DNA of 64,000 nucleotides, taken from assembly GCA_001931535.1 (NCBI GenBank), contig CP016211.1, forward strand, positions 248,001 to 312,000, given 5' to 3'. The position numbers and the translations under genes are program-made. Source of the stretch: Minicystis rosea. Its GTDB lineage: Bacteria; Myxococcota_A; Polyangia; Polyangiales; Polyangiaceae. Below are positions 35,477 through 43,622 of the stretch, piece by piece. Positions within the stretch are counted from its first letter, which is position 1. Each line of letters begins with the position of its first letter. Under the pieces are notes generated by a model. That model did not search any database and had not been told where the DNA came from. It saw only the letters and a program-made list of their open reading frames with translations.

Positions 35477-37273
35477 TTGCCCAGAAGGCTCGTATCGTCA
35501 CGCACGCTTTTCGCAGCGTTGCTCGCGTTGGTTTGCTCGTGCGGCACGCCGGGGCGCGATCCCGTGATCGAGCGTCCGCCGTTCGCGGTGACGATGACGG
35601 GACCCACGGCGCCGTTCCGCGGACCGGCCGACGTGACGGCGACACCCGAGCCGGCCGATGGTGTCGTCGAGGTGCGCTTCGAGGTCGATGGAGCCGAGCG
35701 CGCACGGGACACGACGGCTCCGTATGCCGCTTCGCTCGACTTCTCGCACGATTGGGGCGGCGCGCATCACATCAAGGCGCTGGCGTTCCGCGACGATGGC
35801 TCGAAGGCGGAGGCGTCGATCGATGTCTCGTACGATCCGCTCGGCCCGTTCGTCACGGTGTTGAAGCCTGCGACCGGCCTGCGTGTCTCGCCGACCGGCG
35901 GCATGGTCGACGTCGCGTTCGCTGCCAGCGATCCCAACGGGCTCGCGGCCGGCAGCGTGCAGATCGCGGGCGGCGCGCCGACGGCGGTGCCGCTTTCATC
36001 GCTCGCGCTCACCGTCGAGGTGCCGAAGGCGTTGGATCCGCCGGCCAACACCGAGCTGTCGTGGTGGTTCGAGGACACGCTCGGCAACCGCACGCAGGGC
36101 GCGATCAACCTGTTGCAGTCGTCCGTGCAGCTCAGCGCCACGTTCGATCGGATGGGCCAGGTCTTTCCGTTGCCGGGCCGGCGCATGGCCGTCTTGTTGC
36201 CGTCGCGGCTTCACGCGATCGAGGCCGATGGATCCCCCGTGTGGACGCTGGACGGCTCTCCAAGCCAATTCGCCGGCGGCGTGTCGGCGGTGGGAGGCGA
36301 TCTCCTCGTCGAATGGTTCCCGCCGGGCGGCGGCGTCGTCGTGCAACGTGTCCACCCGGACGGCTCCGTCGCGTGGACGTGGAGCAGCGATCCTTCGTTC
36401 GCCACGGTGCGGGCCCTCTACGTCGCCGAAAGCGACAGCTTGCTCGTGCTGCGACGCAAGAGCGCCGAGGATGGCCTCACGGCGTTGCTTCTCGGTCCGA
36501 CCGCGTCGGAGACGCCGGTGAAGACCTATACGTCGGACGTCGACGTCTGGCCCTTCGCCACACCGCCGGGCGCCTCGCCGGGCGGCTTCGCGTTGTGCTC
36601 GGCGTCGGGCGCCGCCATGGCCCAATGCGACGTCTTCGACGGGGCAGGGGCAGCCGTGTGGAGCTTCACCCTCGGCAGCTTCGACGCGTCCACCGCGCTG
36701 CTCACGCGCGACGCGCTCTACGGGCCCGTAGAGGTTGCGGACCCGTTGCACTTCGCCATCGTGGGTCCGGGAGGGATCGTCGCGGATCTCGGCGACGTCG
36801 ATCGCTCCCTCGTCGCGGCCAACGGCGATGTCGTGATCGGTACGCACACGCCGACGGACAGCGCCGTCACCCGCCTGCATCCCGATGGGGGCACGGTGTG
36901 GCAGGTGCCGCTCTCCGCGCCCGTGACCGATCTCTCGGGAGGAAGCGATCGCGTCGGCGTGACCACGGGGACGTCGCTGCGGGTGGTCGACGCGACGGGC
37001 GGCGTGGTGGAGTGGATGTCGGATGCCGATCCTTGGAAGCTGGTCTCACCGCGGATGGTGCCGGCGCCCTCCGGGGCGTTCTACGCGATCGGAGATCTCG
37101 CGAGCGGCAACAAGCGCGTGTACCGCGCCGCCGCCGATGGGACGACGCTGTGGCACGAGACGCTGTTCGAGCTCGGCACGCTCGGGGCGGTGCTCCTCGC
37201 GCCCGACGACGAGCGGCTCGTGGTGTCGGTGCAGGACAAGGTGATGACGCGGATCCACGTGCTCGGGCCGTAG
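35477..37273 (+). CDS. Ig-like/PQQ-propeller lipoprotein, copy 3
   Basis: Third paralogue with an uninterrupted frame of about 598 residues: lipoprotein signal (TLFAALLALVCSCGTP), two Ig-like domains, and the propeller (YDPLGPFVTVLKPATGLRVS, RVHPDGSVAWTWSSD, RLHPDGGTVWQVPLS, AADGTTLWHETLFELG). The codon aligned with the ATG of copies 2 and 4 is GTA, so the ancestral start is lost. Possible starts are TTG 35477, used here, or ATG 35351, but 35351 lies in a stretch homologous to the spacer between copies 1 and 2 and is less likely. Translation efficiency is therefore doubtful. Confidence 0.75.
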   Translation: MPRRLVSSRTLFAALLALVCSCGTPGRDPVIERPPFAVTMTGPTAPFRGPADVTATPEPADGVVEVRFEVDGAERARDTTAPYAASLDFSHDWGGAHHIKALAFRDDGSKAEASIDVSYDPLGPFVTVLKPATGLRVSPTGGMVDVAFAASDPNGLAAGSVQIAGGAPTAVPLSSLALTVEVPKALDPPANTELSWWFEDTLGNRTQGAINLLQSSVQLSATFDRMGQVFPLPGRRMAVLLPSRLHAIEADGSPVWTLDGSPSQFAGGVSAVGGDLLVEWFPPGGGVVVQRVHPDGSVAWTWSSDPSFATVRALYVAESDSLLVLRRKSAEDGLTALLLGPTASETPVKTYTSDVDVWPFATPPGASPGGFALCSASGAAMAQCDVFDGAGAAVWSFTLGSFDASTALLTRDALYGPVEVADPLHFAIVGPGGIVADLGDVDRSLVAANGDVVIGTHTPTDSAVTRLHPDGGTVWQVPLSAPVTDLSGGSDRVGVTTGTSLRVVDATGGVVEWMSDADPWKLVSPRMVPAPSGAFYAIGDLASGNKRVYRAAADGTTLWHETLFELGTLGAVLLAPDDERLVVSVQDKVMTRIHVLGP

Positions 37274-37350
37274 CGCGGTATCCTCGCCGGTGCATGGCGG
37301 CTTCGGCCCCGCCCTCGGGGGGCGGCGAACCGAAGGCGCGCCGAGGCTCG

Positions 37351-39126
37351 ATGCTCATGTCGTCACGCACGCTTCTCGCAGCCATCCTCGTGTCGTGTTG
37401 CTCGTGCAGCGCGCCGGAGCCCGATCTCGGCACGGAGGCCCGTCCCTATGCGCTGACGATCACCGGGCCCACTGGGCCGTTCCGGGGACACGCGGAGGTC
37501 ACGGCGACACCGGAGCCGGCCGATGGCACGGTGGAGGTGCGCTTCGAGGTCGACGGCGACGAGCGCGCGGTGGACGAGATGGCGCCGTTCGCGGCGTCGA
37601 TCGACATGTCGCCCGATTGGGGAGGGGCCCATCTCATCAAGGCGATCGCGCGCCGCCAGGATGGGGCGACGGCGGAAGCGTCGATCGAGGTCACGTATGA
37701 TCCGCTCGGCCCGTTCGTCACGATGCTGAAGCCTGCGCTCGGCACGCGCGTGTCGCCCGAGGGCGGGAAGATCGACGTCGCCTTCTTGGCCAACGATCCC
37801 AGTGGGCTCGCAGGAGGTGAGGTGAAGGTCGGCGACGGCGCGCCGATGTCGGTCCCGCTTTCGTCGCTCTCCCTCGAAGTCCTCGTGCCGAAAGCAGTCG
37901 CTCTGCCGGCCACGCCCGAGGTGTCGTGGTGGTTCGACGATACGGTCGGTAACCGCACGCAGGGGGCGACGACGAGCGTCTTGCAGTCGTACGAGGTGTT
38001 CAGCGCTTCCTTGGAGACGGCGCACGTGTATCCGCTACCGGGCCGGCGTCTTGCCCTCTTGGCCACGTCGCAGCTTGTCGCGATCGAGGCCGATGGGACC
38101 CCCGCGTGGAAGCTGGACGGCCCACTCTGCGAAGCGAGCACGGCGGTGCCGGCGGGGGGCGGCGATCTCCTCGTCATGTGGTCCACCGTGCAGGGCACCA
38201 CGCGCATCCAGCGGGTCAAGCCGGACGGCACCGTGGCGTGGACCTGGTCCAACGAGGTCACGAGCCCGAACCGGGCCGTCTACGTCGCCGAGATCGATGG
38301 CCTCCTCATCGTGCAGCGCTTGGCCATCAAGGAGGGCTTCACGGCACTGCTCCTCGACCAGACCGGCCAGACGACGAACGTGAAGACGTTCCCGGAGGAG
38401 CGCGAGGTCTGGCCCTTCGCCACACCACCGGGCGTCTCGCCGGGCGGCTTCGCGCTGGGCTCGGCGGGGCCCAACGAAGACGTGGGCCACTACGAGGTCT
38501 TCGACATCGCGGGGGCGCCTCTGTGGAGCGCCGATCTCAGCTCCATCTTCTTGGCGACGATGATGCTCACGCGCGACGCCATCTTCGGCCCCATGCCAAT
38601 GGCGAAGCAGTATTCCCCCACCATGGTGGGCCCAGGCGGGACCATCGCGGACATCGGCATATGCGATGTCGTCGTCGTCGCGCCGAACGGCGATCTCGTG
38701 TTCAGCGCGGGCACGACGCTCACGCGCTTGCACCCCGATGGCAGCGTGGTGTGGGGGGTGCCGTTACCGTCGGCCCCGAGCATCGCCGGTATGGCAGGCG
38801 ACCGGATCGGTGTGTCCACGGAGACGTCGACCTACGTGATCGATGGGATGGGCGGCGTGCTGGAGTGGGTGCCCGACGCCGATACCGAGCTGCCCATCGC
38901 GCCGCGCGTCGTGCTCGATCCCTCCGGCAAGCTGCGCTACGTGGTCGCGACGCTCGCGAACAAGAACGAGCGCGTCTACCGCGTGGCGGAGGACGGGGCG
39001 ACGCTGTGGCACGAGACGCTGTTCGATCCCGGGGGGCTCTCGAGCGAGACCTTCGCGACCGACGACGAGCGGCTCGTGGTGTTCACGCGAGTGCCCGCGG
39101 TGCGGATGCACGTGTTCGAGCCGTAG
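37351..39126 (+). CDS. Ig-like/PQQ-propeller lipoprotein, copy 4
   Basis: Fourth and most diverged paralogue, and the only one with both a clear start and an intact frame (591 residues). The signal MLMSSRTLLAAILVSCCSCS fits a lipoprotein. Ig-like domains cover about residues 30-215 (YALTITGPTGPFRGHAEV, DPLGPFVTMLKPALGTRVS) and the propeller about 215-591 (IQRVKPDGTVAWTWSNE, YEVFDIAGAPLWSADL, RLHPDGSVVWGVPL, RVAEDGATLWHETLF). The ligand is unknown. An open frame in the same phase extends far upstream through copy 3, but that part is a shadow. Confidence 0.85.
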   Translation: MLMSSRTLLAAILVSCCSCSAPEPDLGTEARPYALTITGPTGPFRGHAEVTATPEPADGTVEVRFEVDGDERAVDEMAPFAASIDMSPDWGGAHLIKAIARRQDGATAEASIEVTYDPLGPFVTMLKPALGTRVSPEGGKIDVAFLANDPSGLAGGEVKVGDGAPMSVPLSSLSLEVLVPKAVALPATPEVSWWFDDTVGNRTQGATTSVLQSYEVFSASLETAHVYPLPGRRLALLATSQLVAIEADGTPAWKLDGPLCEASTAVPAGGGDLLVMWSTVQGTTRIQRVKPDGTVAWTWSNEVTSPNRAVYVAEIDGLLIVQRLAIKEGFTALLLDQTGQTTNVKTFPEEREVWPFATPPGVSPGGFALGSAGPNEDVGHYEVFDIAGAPLWSADLSSIFLATMMLTRDAIFGPMPMAKQYSPTMVGPGGTIADIGICDVVVVAPNGDLVFSAGTTLTRLHPDGSVVWGVPLPSAPSIAGMAGDRIGVSTETSTYVIDGMGGVLEWVPDADTELPIAPRVVLDPSGKLRYVVATLANKNERVYRVAEDGATLWHETLFDPGGLSSETFATDDERLVVFTRVPAVRMHVFEP

Positions 39127-39217
39127 CGCGGCCCACAGGGTTTCGCTGCGTGACGCCCGCGAGCCGGCGCATGGAGCGGCCGCGGGCCCGTTGCAGTTGA
39201 AGGGCCGCGCTGCGCGT

Positions 39218-39400
39218 GGTACCGCTCGCGCGCCTTCGAGCTTCGCGAGAGGGATGGGCGACCATCCAGGGAAGCCGGTGAAAGTCCGGCGCGGAGCCGC
39301 CGCTGTAACCCGGAAGGGCCCCGACATCACGCCACTGACGTTCGCGTTGGGAAGGCGTTCGGGGACGCGAAGGGGAGCCAGAAGACCTGCTCGTCGGCCT
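39218..39400 (+). promoter_or_regulatory. Cobalamin riboswitch
   Basis: The order and spacing of the conserved elements are diagnostic: AGGGAAGCCGGTGAAAGTCC at 39268-39287, GCCGCCGCTGTAACC at 39296-39310 (the CCGCxACTGT-like part), GCCACTGACG at 39331-39340, TTGGGAAGGC at 39347-39356 and GCCAGAAGACCTGC at 39377-39390. This is the B12-binding aptamer; bound adenosyl- or other cobalamin normally represses the downstream genes. It lies 70 bases before the three-gene operon below. The outer P1 boundaries are approximate. Confidence 0.95.
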
Positions 39401-39468
39401 CCGGCGGAGCTGTGTCTCGTCACGCCGGGGTTCTCCCGAGAGCGCGCGCACTCGCTCGAAAGGTCCTC

Positions 39469-40245
39469 ATGATGTCGGTCGAATGGGCACGGGTTGCCGT
39501 CGGGGTGGTTCTCTCGTGCGGGCTCCTCGCCTGCGGTGGCGGCGTGGAGACGACGGCGGGCTCGACGACGTCGAGCGGCGCGGGCGGCGCGACGGTGTCG
39601 TCGACGGCGAGCTCGGGCGGCGCCGGCGCGGATGCCGGCTGCACCGCCGAGATCGAGCCGAGCGACGGCGGGCCGCCGGTGTGCAACGGGCCGGGCTCGC
39701 GCTTCGTGAGCCGCGTCGTGTCGACGTGCTTCGGCGCTGGGCAGAACGTCGGACAGGACGCGCTGCCCGCGGTCGTCGCGGGTCCGCCCAAGGGCGGTGG
39801 TTGCTGCTCCGGATCGCTCGACGTCTGCTCGCTCGGCAACGGCGGATCCATCACGCTCGCGTTCGATGGCAACGCGATCGTCGACGGGCCCGGGCCGGAC
39901 TTCATCGTCTTCGAGAACGCCTTCGACGTGGGCTCCGATCCGAAGAGCGTCTATGCCGAGCTCGCGACCGTCGAGGTGAGCGCCGACGGTGTGACGTGGC
40001 ACGCCTTCCCGTGCACGGCGACCGCGTACCCGTATGGGAGCTGCGCCGGCTGGCACCCCGTGCTCGCGAACGCGGACGACAACGATATCGATCCGCTCGA
40101 TCCGGCGACGGCCGGCGGTGATGCGTTCGACCTCGCGGACCTCGGGGTCTCCCTGGCCCGCTTCGTTCGCATCACCGATCGGCCCGACTTGCCCTCCGTG
40201 TTCGATCTCGATGCCGTCGCCATCGTGAACGCCGCCTGCCCGTGA
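39469..40245 (+). CDS. Riboswitch-controlled surface lipoprotein
   Basis: A 258-residue predicted lipoprotein, Cys22 in GLLACGG, followed by a Ser/Thr/Gly-rich linker to about residue 60. The folded part has several Cys residues (GGGCCSGSLDVCSLG) and a beta-rich domain (GSITLAFDGNAIVDGPGPDF, VFENAFDVGSDPKSVYAELA, VRITDRPDL), a pattern seen in cell-surface proteins encoded near vitamin-B12 receptors in other phyla. As first gene behind a cobalamin riboswitch it is likely to help capture corrinoids at the outer membrane; this is inference. Its stop overlaps the start of the receptor gene. Confidence 0.8.
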   Translation: MMSVEWARVAVGVVLSCGLLACGGGVETTAGSTTSSGAGGATVSSTASSGGAGADAGCTAEIEPSDGGPPVCNGPGSRFVSRVVSTCFGAGQNVGQDALPAVVAGPPKGGGCCSGSLDVCSLGNGGSITLAFDGNAIVDGPGPDFIVFENAFDVGSDPKSVYAELATVEVSADGVTWHAFPCTATAYPYGSCAGWHPVLANADDNDIDPLDPATAGGDAFDLADLGVSLARFVRITDRPDLPSVFDLDAVAIVNAACP

Positions 40246-42257
40246 TGGCTCGGGTCCGGCTCCCGCGCCGTCGCCGTCGCGCGCGCTGCGTGGTGGATCG
40301 GGTCTCGTGTTGGGCGGTGCTCGCGCTCGGGCTCGCGCACGTCGCGGAGGCGCGGGCGGACGACGTGAAGCCGCTCGAGGTGACGGTCGCGGGCGACGCG
40401 GGGCGGCCGGCGCCGCGCGATCCGAGCGGCGCGTCGTACGTCATTCGCGAAGATCGCCTGCGCACGCCCGGCGCGAGCGCGGCCGACGTGCTCGTGCAGG
40501 TTCCGGGCGTGCAGGTGGCGCGATCGGGGAGCCAGGCGGAGCTCGCGACCGCGTCCATCCGCGGCGCGACGAGCGCGGAGACGCCCGTCTACTTGGCGGG
40601 CGTGCGTCTCAACGACGACGTGACCGGCACGGCGGATCTCTCGCTCGTGCCGCTGTGGATGATCCGCCGCGTCGAGGTCTATCGCAGCGGCGCGCCCGCG
40701 GACGCGGATCGCCTCGGCATCGGCGGCGCCATCTTCTTCGAGCCCACCTTGCCGCGCGGGACGCGCGTCGGCGGCGGGCTCGGCGCGGGGAGCTTCGGAG
40801 AGCGCGGCGTCTGGGCGGCCGGCGCGGTCGGCGACGATCGCGCCGGCGCGATGGTGGCCTTCCGCAGGCAGAGCGCGACGAACGACTATGCGTACGTCGA
40901 CGATCGCGGCACCGCGTTCGATCCGCGCGACGATCGCGTGCGCACGCGGCAGAACGCCGACTTCGTCGCGTACGACGCTTGGGGCGTGGGCCGCTTCCAC
41001 GCGGGGCCGGCGTCGATCACCGTCGTCGCCAACGGCTTCACCCGCGATCAAGGTGTCACCGGGCTCTCCGTCGTGCCCGCCCGCGCGGCGCGCTCCCATG
41101 CGCAGCGGGGGCTCGGCGCGATCGCGGCCACGGTGCCGTGCAAGGGCGGCGACGTCTGCACGCTCCAGCTCGTGACCTCGGTCCTCGTCACGCGCAGCGT
41201 GGTTTCGGATCCGCTCCGCGAGCTCAGCCTGCTCGCGCCGTGGGTCGCGAGCGCGGGCGAGCGGCTCTCGCAGCAGGCGCGGCTGCGCTACCGCTTCGGC
41301 GACGTCTTCTCGCTCGGGGCCGCCGTCTCGCAGGACTTCGAGCGGCTCTCCATCGATCAGCCGGCCGTGGTCGAGGGGCGTGCGCGGCGCTCGACCACGC
41401 GCGCGAGCGCCACGCTCGTCGCCGCGCCGAGCCGGTGGATCGAGCTCAACGCGCTCGCGGCGGCCGAGCTCCACGACACGCGGAGCGCCGGCGTCACGCG
41501 CGACATCTTCCAACCCACGGCGCGCGCCGGTGCGAGCTTCCATGTCGCCGAAGGCATCGATCTCCTCGCCAATGCCGGACGCTACGCACGCGTCCCCACG
41601 CTCGGCGAGACGTACGGCATCTCCCCGGTCGTGCGCGGCAACCCCGACCTTTCGCCCGAGCACGGCTTCGTCGTCGATCTCGGCGCGCGCGCCTCGCATG
41701 CGTGGAGCCGGGTCTCCGCCTACGCCAATGCCTTCGGGTTCGCGCGCTTCGCCTCCGATCTCGTCGGCTTTCGTCTGTCGAGCTTGGGCGTCATCCGTCC
41801 CTACAACGTGGCCCGCGCGCGCGTGCTCGGGCTCGAGCTCGACGCGGGCGTGAACCTCGTGCGCCACGTGCGCGCCGAGCTGGCGCTCACGGTCCTCGAT
41901 CCGCGCGACGTCTCGCCGGATCGCGGCGTCGCCAACGATCTGCTGCGCTTTCAGGCGCGGCTCGTGGCGGTGCCGTCGATCGAGGTCTACTGGGAGGACG
42001 TGCCCGCGATCGCGTTGGACCGCGCGGCGCTCACGGGGCGGCTCTCGTATCGAGCGTCGCGCGTCGCCGATCCGGCGGGGCTCGTGGTGCTCCCGGCGCA
42101 GGCGCCGGTCGACGTCGAGCTGTCGGCCCAGTTTTGGAAGAAGCGCATCGCCGCGCGCTTCGCGCTCACCAACGTCCTCGACGCGCGGCTCTCGGACGTG
42201 ATCGGCCTGCCGCTGCCCGGACGCGGCGCCCATGGATCGATGGAGGTGTGGTGGTGA
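40245..42257 (+). CDS. btuB: TonB-dependent outer-membrane receptor, BtuB-like
   Basis: A 670-residue outer-membrane receptor. A signal region with an Arg-rich start (RVRLPRRRRRARC) precedes LALGLAHVAEARAD. The plug domain spans about residues 45-160 (SYVIREDRLRTPGASAADVL, QVPGVQVARSGSQAELAT, IRGATSAETPVYLAGVRL, VEVYRSGAPADADRLGIGGA), followed by a beta-barrel ending in FALTNVLDARLSDVIGLPLP and an aromatic C-terminal VWW. The riboswitch makes a cobalamin substrate very likely. ATG 40245 overlaps the previous stop in TGATG, so translation is coupled. The gene end overlaps the next start in GTGA. Confidence 0.9.
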   Translation: MARVRLPRRRRRARCVVDRVSCWAVLALGLAHVAEARADDVKPLEVTVAGDAGRPAPRDPSGASYVIREDRLRTPGASAADVLVQVPGVQVARSGSQAELATASIRGATSAETPVYLAGVRLNDDVTGTADLSLVPLWMIRRVEVYRSGAPADADRLGIGGAIFFEPTLPRGTRVGGGLGAGSFGERGVWAAGAVGDDRAGAMVAFRRQSATNDYAYVDDRGTAFDPRDDRVRTRQNADFVAYDAWGVGRFHAGPASITVVANGFTRDQGVTGLSVVPARAARSHAQRGLGAIAATVPCKGGDVCTLQLVTSVLVTRSVVSDPLRELSLLAPWVASAGERLSQQARLRYRFGDVFSLGAAVSQDFERLSIDQPAVVEGRARRSTTRASATLVAAPSRWIELNALAAAELHDTRSAGVTRDIFQPTARAGASFHVAEGIDLLANAGRYARVPTLGETYGISPVVRGNPDLSPEHGFVVDLGARASHAWSRVSAYANAFGFARFASDLVGFRLSSLGVIRPYNVARARVLGLELDAGVNLVRHVRAELALTVLDPRDVSPDRGVANDLLRFQARLVAVPSIEVYWEDVPAIALDRAALTGRLSYRASRVADPAGLVVLPAQAPVDVELSAQFWKKRIAARFALTNVLDARLSDVIGLPLPGRGAHGSMEVWW

Positions 42258-43522
42258 CGAGGATGCAAGGTCTCGGCTCGTTCGCGTCGGCGCTCCTGCT
42301 CGGAGCCGGCTTGGTCGGGTGCGGCGCGCCGACGCCGCCGGGGAACACCGGCGGCACCGACGTCCCTCCGGGAGCGTGCGGGCGCGGCGTGGTGACGTTC
42401 TCGTCCGACTACCAATCCACCAACACCTCGCTCGTCGATTGGGAGGGCAAGGTGCTCTCGGCGTCGCTGCTCTCGTCGGCCTCGACCGCGCCGCAGCTCT
42501 CCGTGCCACTCTCGGGCGACGTCGTCGCGCCCACCATGCCGGCGGCGGGCGATCGCATCACGATCATCGATCGCTACCCGGGCTCGGTGCTCACGTGGGT
42601 CGACGTGAAGCTGGGTCAGGTCACGGCGCAGCTCTCGGTCGCCACCGGCTTCAAGGCGAACCCGCAGGACTACGCCGAGATCACCTCGAAGAAGGCTTAC
42701 GTCTCGCGCCTCGATCCGAACCTCGCGCCGGGCATGGCGCCGTTCGACGCCGGGAGCGACGTGCTCGTCGTCGATCCTTCGCAGCCCGCGATCACCGGCC
42801 GCATCGATCTCGCGCCCGCCATGAGCGGGGAGGATCCGAAATACTACCCGCGCCCGAACCGCATCGCGCTCGTCGATGGACGCGCGATCGTGCTCCTGTC
42901 GTCGCTGTCGCTCTCGTTCATGGATTCGTTGTCGTCGCGGCTCGTGACCATCGACACGGCCACGGACGCCATCGTCTCCGTGCGCGTCCTCGATGGCCTG
43001 CACGGTTGCACGGGGCTCGCGCTGTCACCGAACGGCAAGCGCGTCGCGGTCTCGTGCTCGGGCACGTTCGCGAACGATCAGATGTCGAACATCGACCAAT
43101 CGGGCCTCGCGGTGCTCGCTCGATCGGGGGACACCCTGACCGAGGAGCGTCGCGTCGCGGCTGCGGACTTGGGCGGCGGGCCCCTCGGCTTCGCGGTCTC
43201 CTTCGCGACGGACGACAGCGTGGTCTTCACGACGTTCGGGCGTGACGCGTCGGGCGGCGCGCCGGCGCTCGACGACACGGTGACGCAGGTCGATGTGACC
43301 ACGGGGCATCACGAGGTCGTCCTGCGCTCGCAGGGGACGCCGTTCACGCTCGGCGACGTCCGCTGCGCCGGCGAGTGTCCGGTGTGCTTCGCGACGGACG
43401 CCGGGATCGATGGGGGTGTCCTCCACCGCTTCGACGTCGAGGGCGGCGCGCTCGTGCGCGGAACGACCGTTCGCGTGGATGCTTCGATTGGGCTCCCGCC
43501 GCGTTACCTCGGGCGGTTCTGA
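42254..43522 (+). CDS. Beta-propeller lipoprotein of the B12 operon (BtuG-like candidate)
   Basis: A 422-residue predicted lipoprotein, Cys23 in LVGCGAP. The rest is beta-rich with YncE-like blade signatures (SDVLVVDPSQPAITGRIDLA, RLVTIDTATDAIVSVRVLDG, CTGLALSPNGKRVAVSCSG, TVTQVDVTTGHHEVVLRS), fitting a seven-bladed propeller. In Bacteroides, BtuG is a propeller surface lipoprotein that binds B12 very tightly and caps BtuB. The same neighbourhood and fold here suggest an analogous protein; sequence similarity to BtuG was not tested. Start GTG 42254 overlaps the receptor stop by four bases; ATG 42263 is an alternative. Confidence 0.82.
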   Translation: MTRMQGLGSFASALLLGAGLVGCGAPTPPGNTGGTDVPPGACGRGVVTFSSDYQSTNTSLVDWEGKVLSASLLSSASTAPQLSVPLSGDVVAPTMPAAGDRITIIDRYPGSVLTWVDVKLGQVTAQLSVATGFKANPQDYAEITSKKAYVSRLDPNLAPGMAPFDAGSDVLVVDPSQPAITGRIDLAPAMSGEDPKYYPRPNRIALVDGRAIVLLSSLSLSFMDSLSSRLVTIDTATDAIVSVRVLDGLHGCTGLALSPNGKRVAVSCSGTFANDQMSNIDQSGLAVLARSGDTLTEERRVAAADLGGGPLGFAVSFATDDSVVFTTFGRDASGGAPALDDTVTQVDVTTGHHEVVLRSQGTPFTLGDVRCAGECPVCFATDAGIDGGVLHRFDVEGGALVRGTTVRVDASIGLPPRYLGRF

Positions 43523-43584
43523 GCGGCGCTTCTTCGCGGGCTTCGCCGCATCGAGGCGGGCGCGAGCGCAAGCGGATCGAGGAA

Positions 43585-43614
43585 GCGGGGACGCGTGTCG
43601 CGTCGCGTCCCCGC
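43585..43614. terminator. Bidirectional hairpin between convergent genes
   Basis: Perfect 11-base arms GCGGGGACGCG and CGCGTCCCCGC around an 8-base loop. It lies between the stop of the B12 operon and the stop of the convergent hypothetical gene. The stem is strong, and there is no T-run. Confidence 0.65.
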
Positions 43615-43622
43615 CGCGCGAA

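Larger units (their letters stand above)
31467..39126 (+). repeat. Tandem array of four paralogous lipoprotein genes
   Basis: Four direct-repeat units of about 1.8-2 kb. The spacer after copy 2 is homologous to that after copy 1 (both hold a GCGAATCATG or ACGAATCATG motif and a CTGGTGAA stretch), so the duplicated unit included spacer DNA. All four coding regions end in CCG-TAG-CGC. Copies 1 and 2 are closest in the 5' half, which points to recent duplication or gene conversion. Confidence 0.85.

Noticed and set aside
35458..37350. Apparent 1222-residue protein ending at 39126
   Set aside because: The first half is a shadow frame of copy 3 with Arg-rich nonsense; only the part from 37351 has lipoprotein and domain features.
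40307..42253. Apparent 1071-residue protein ending at 43522
   Set aside because: The upstream part is a shadow of the BtuB-like gene; the real gene starts at 42254.
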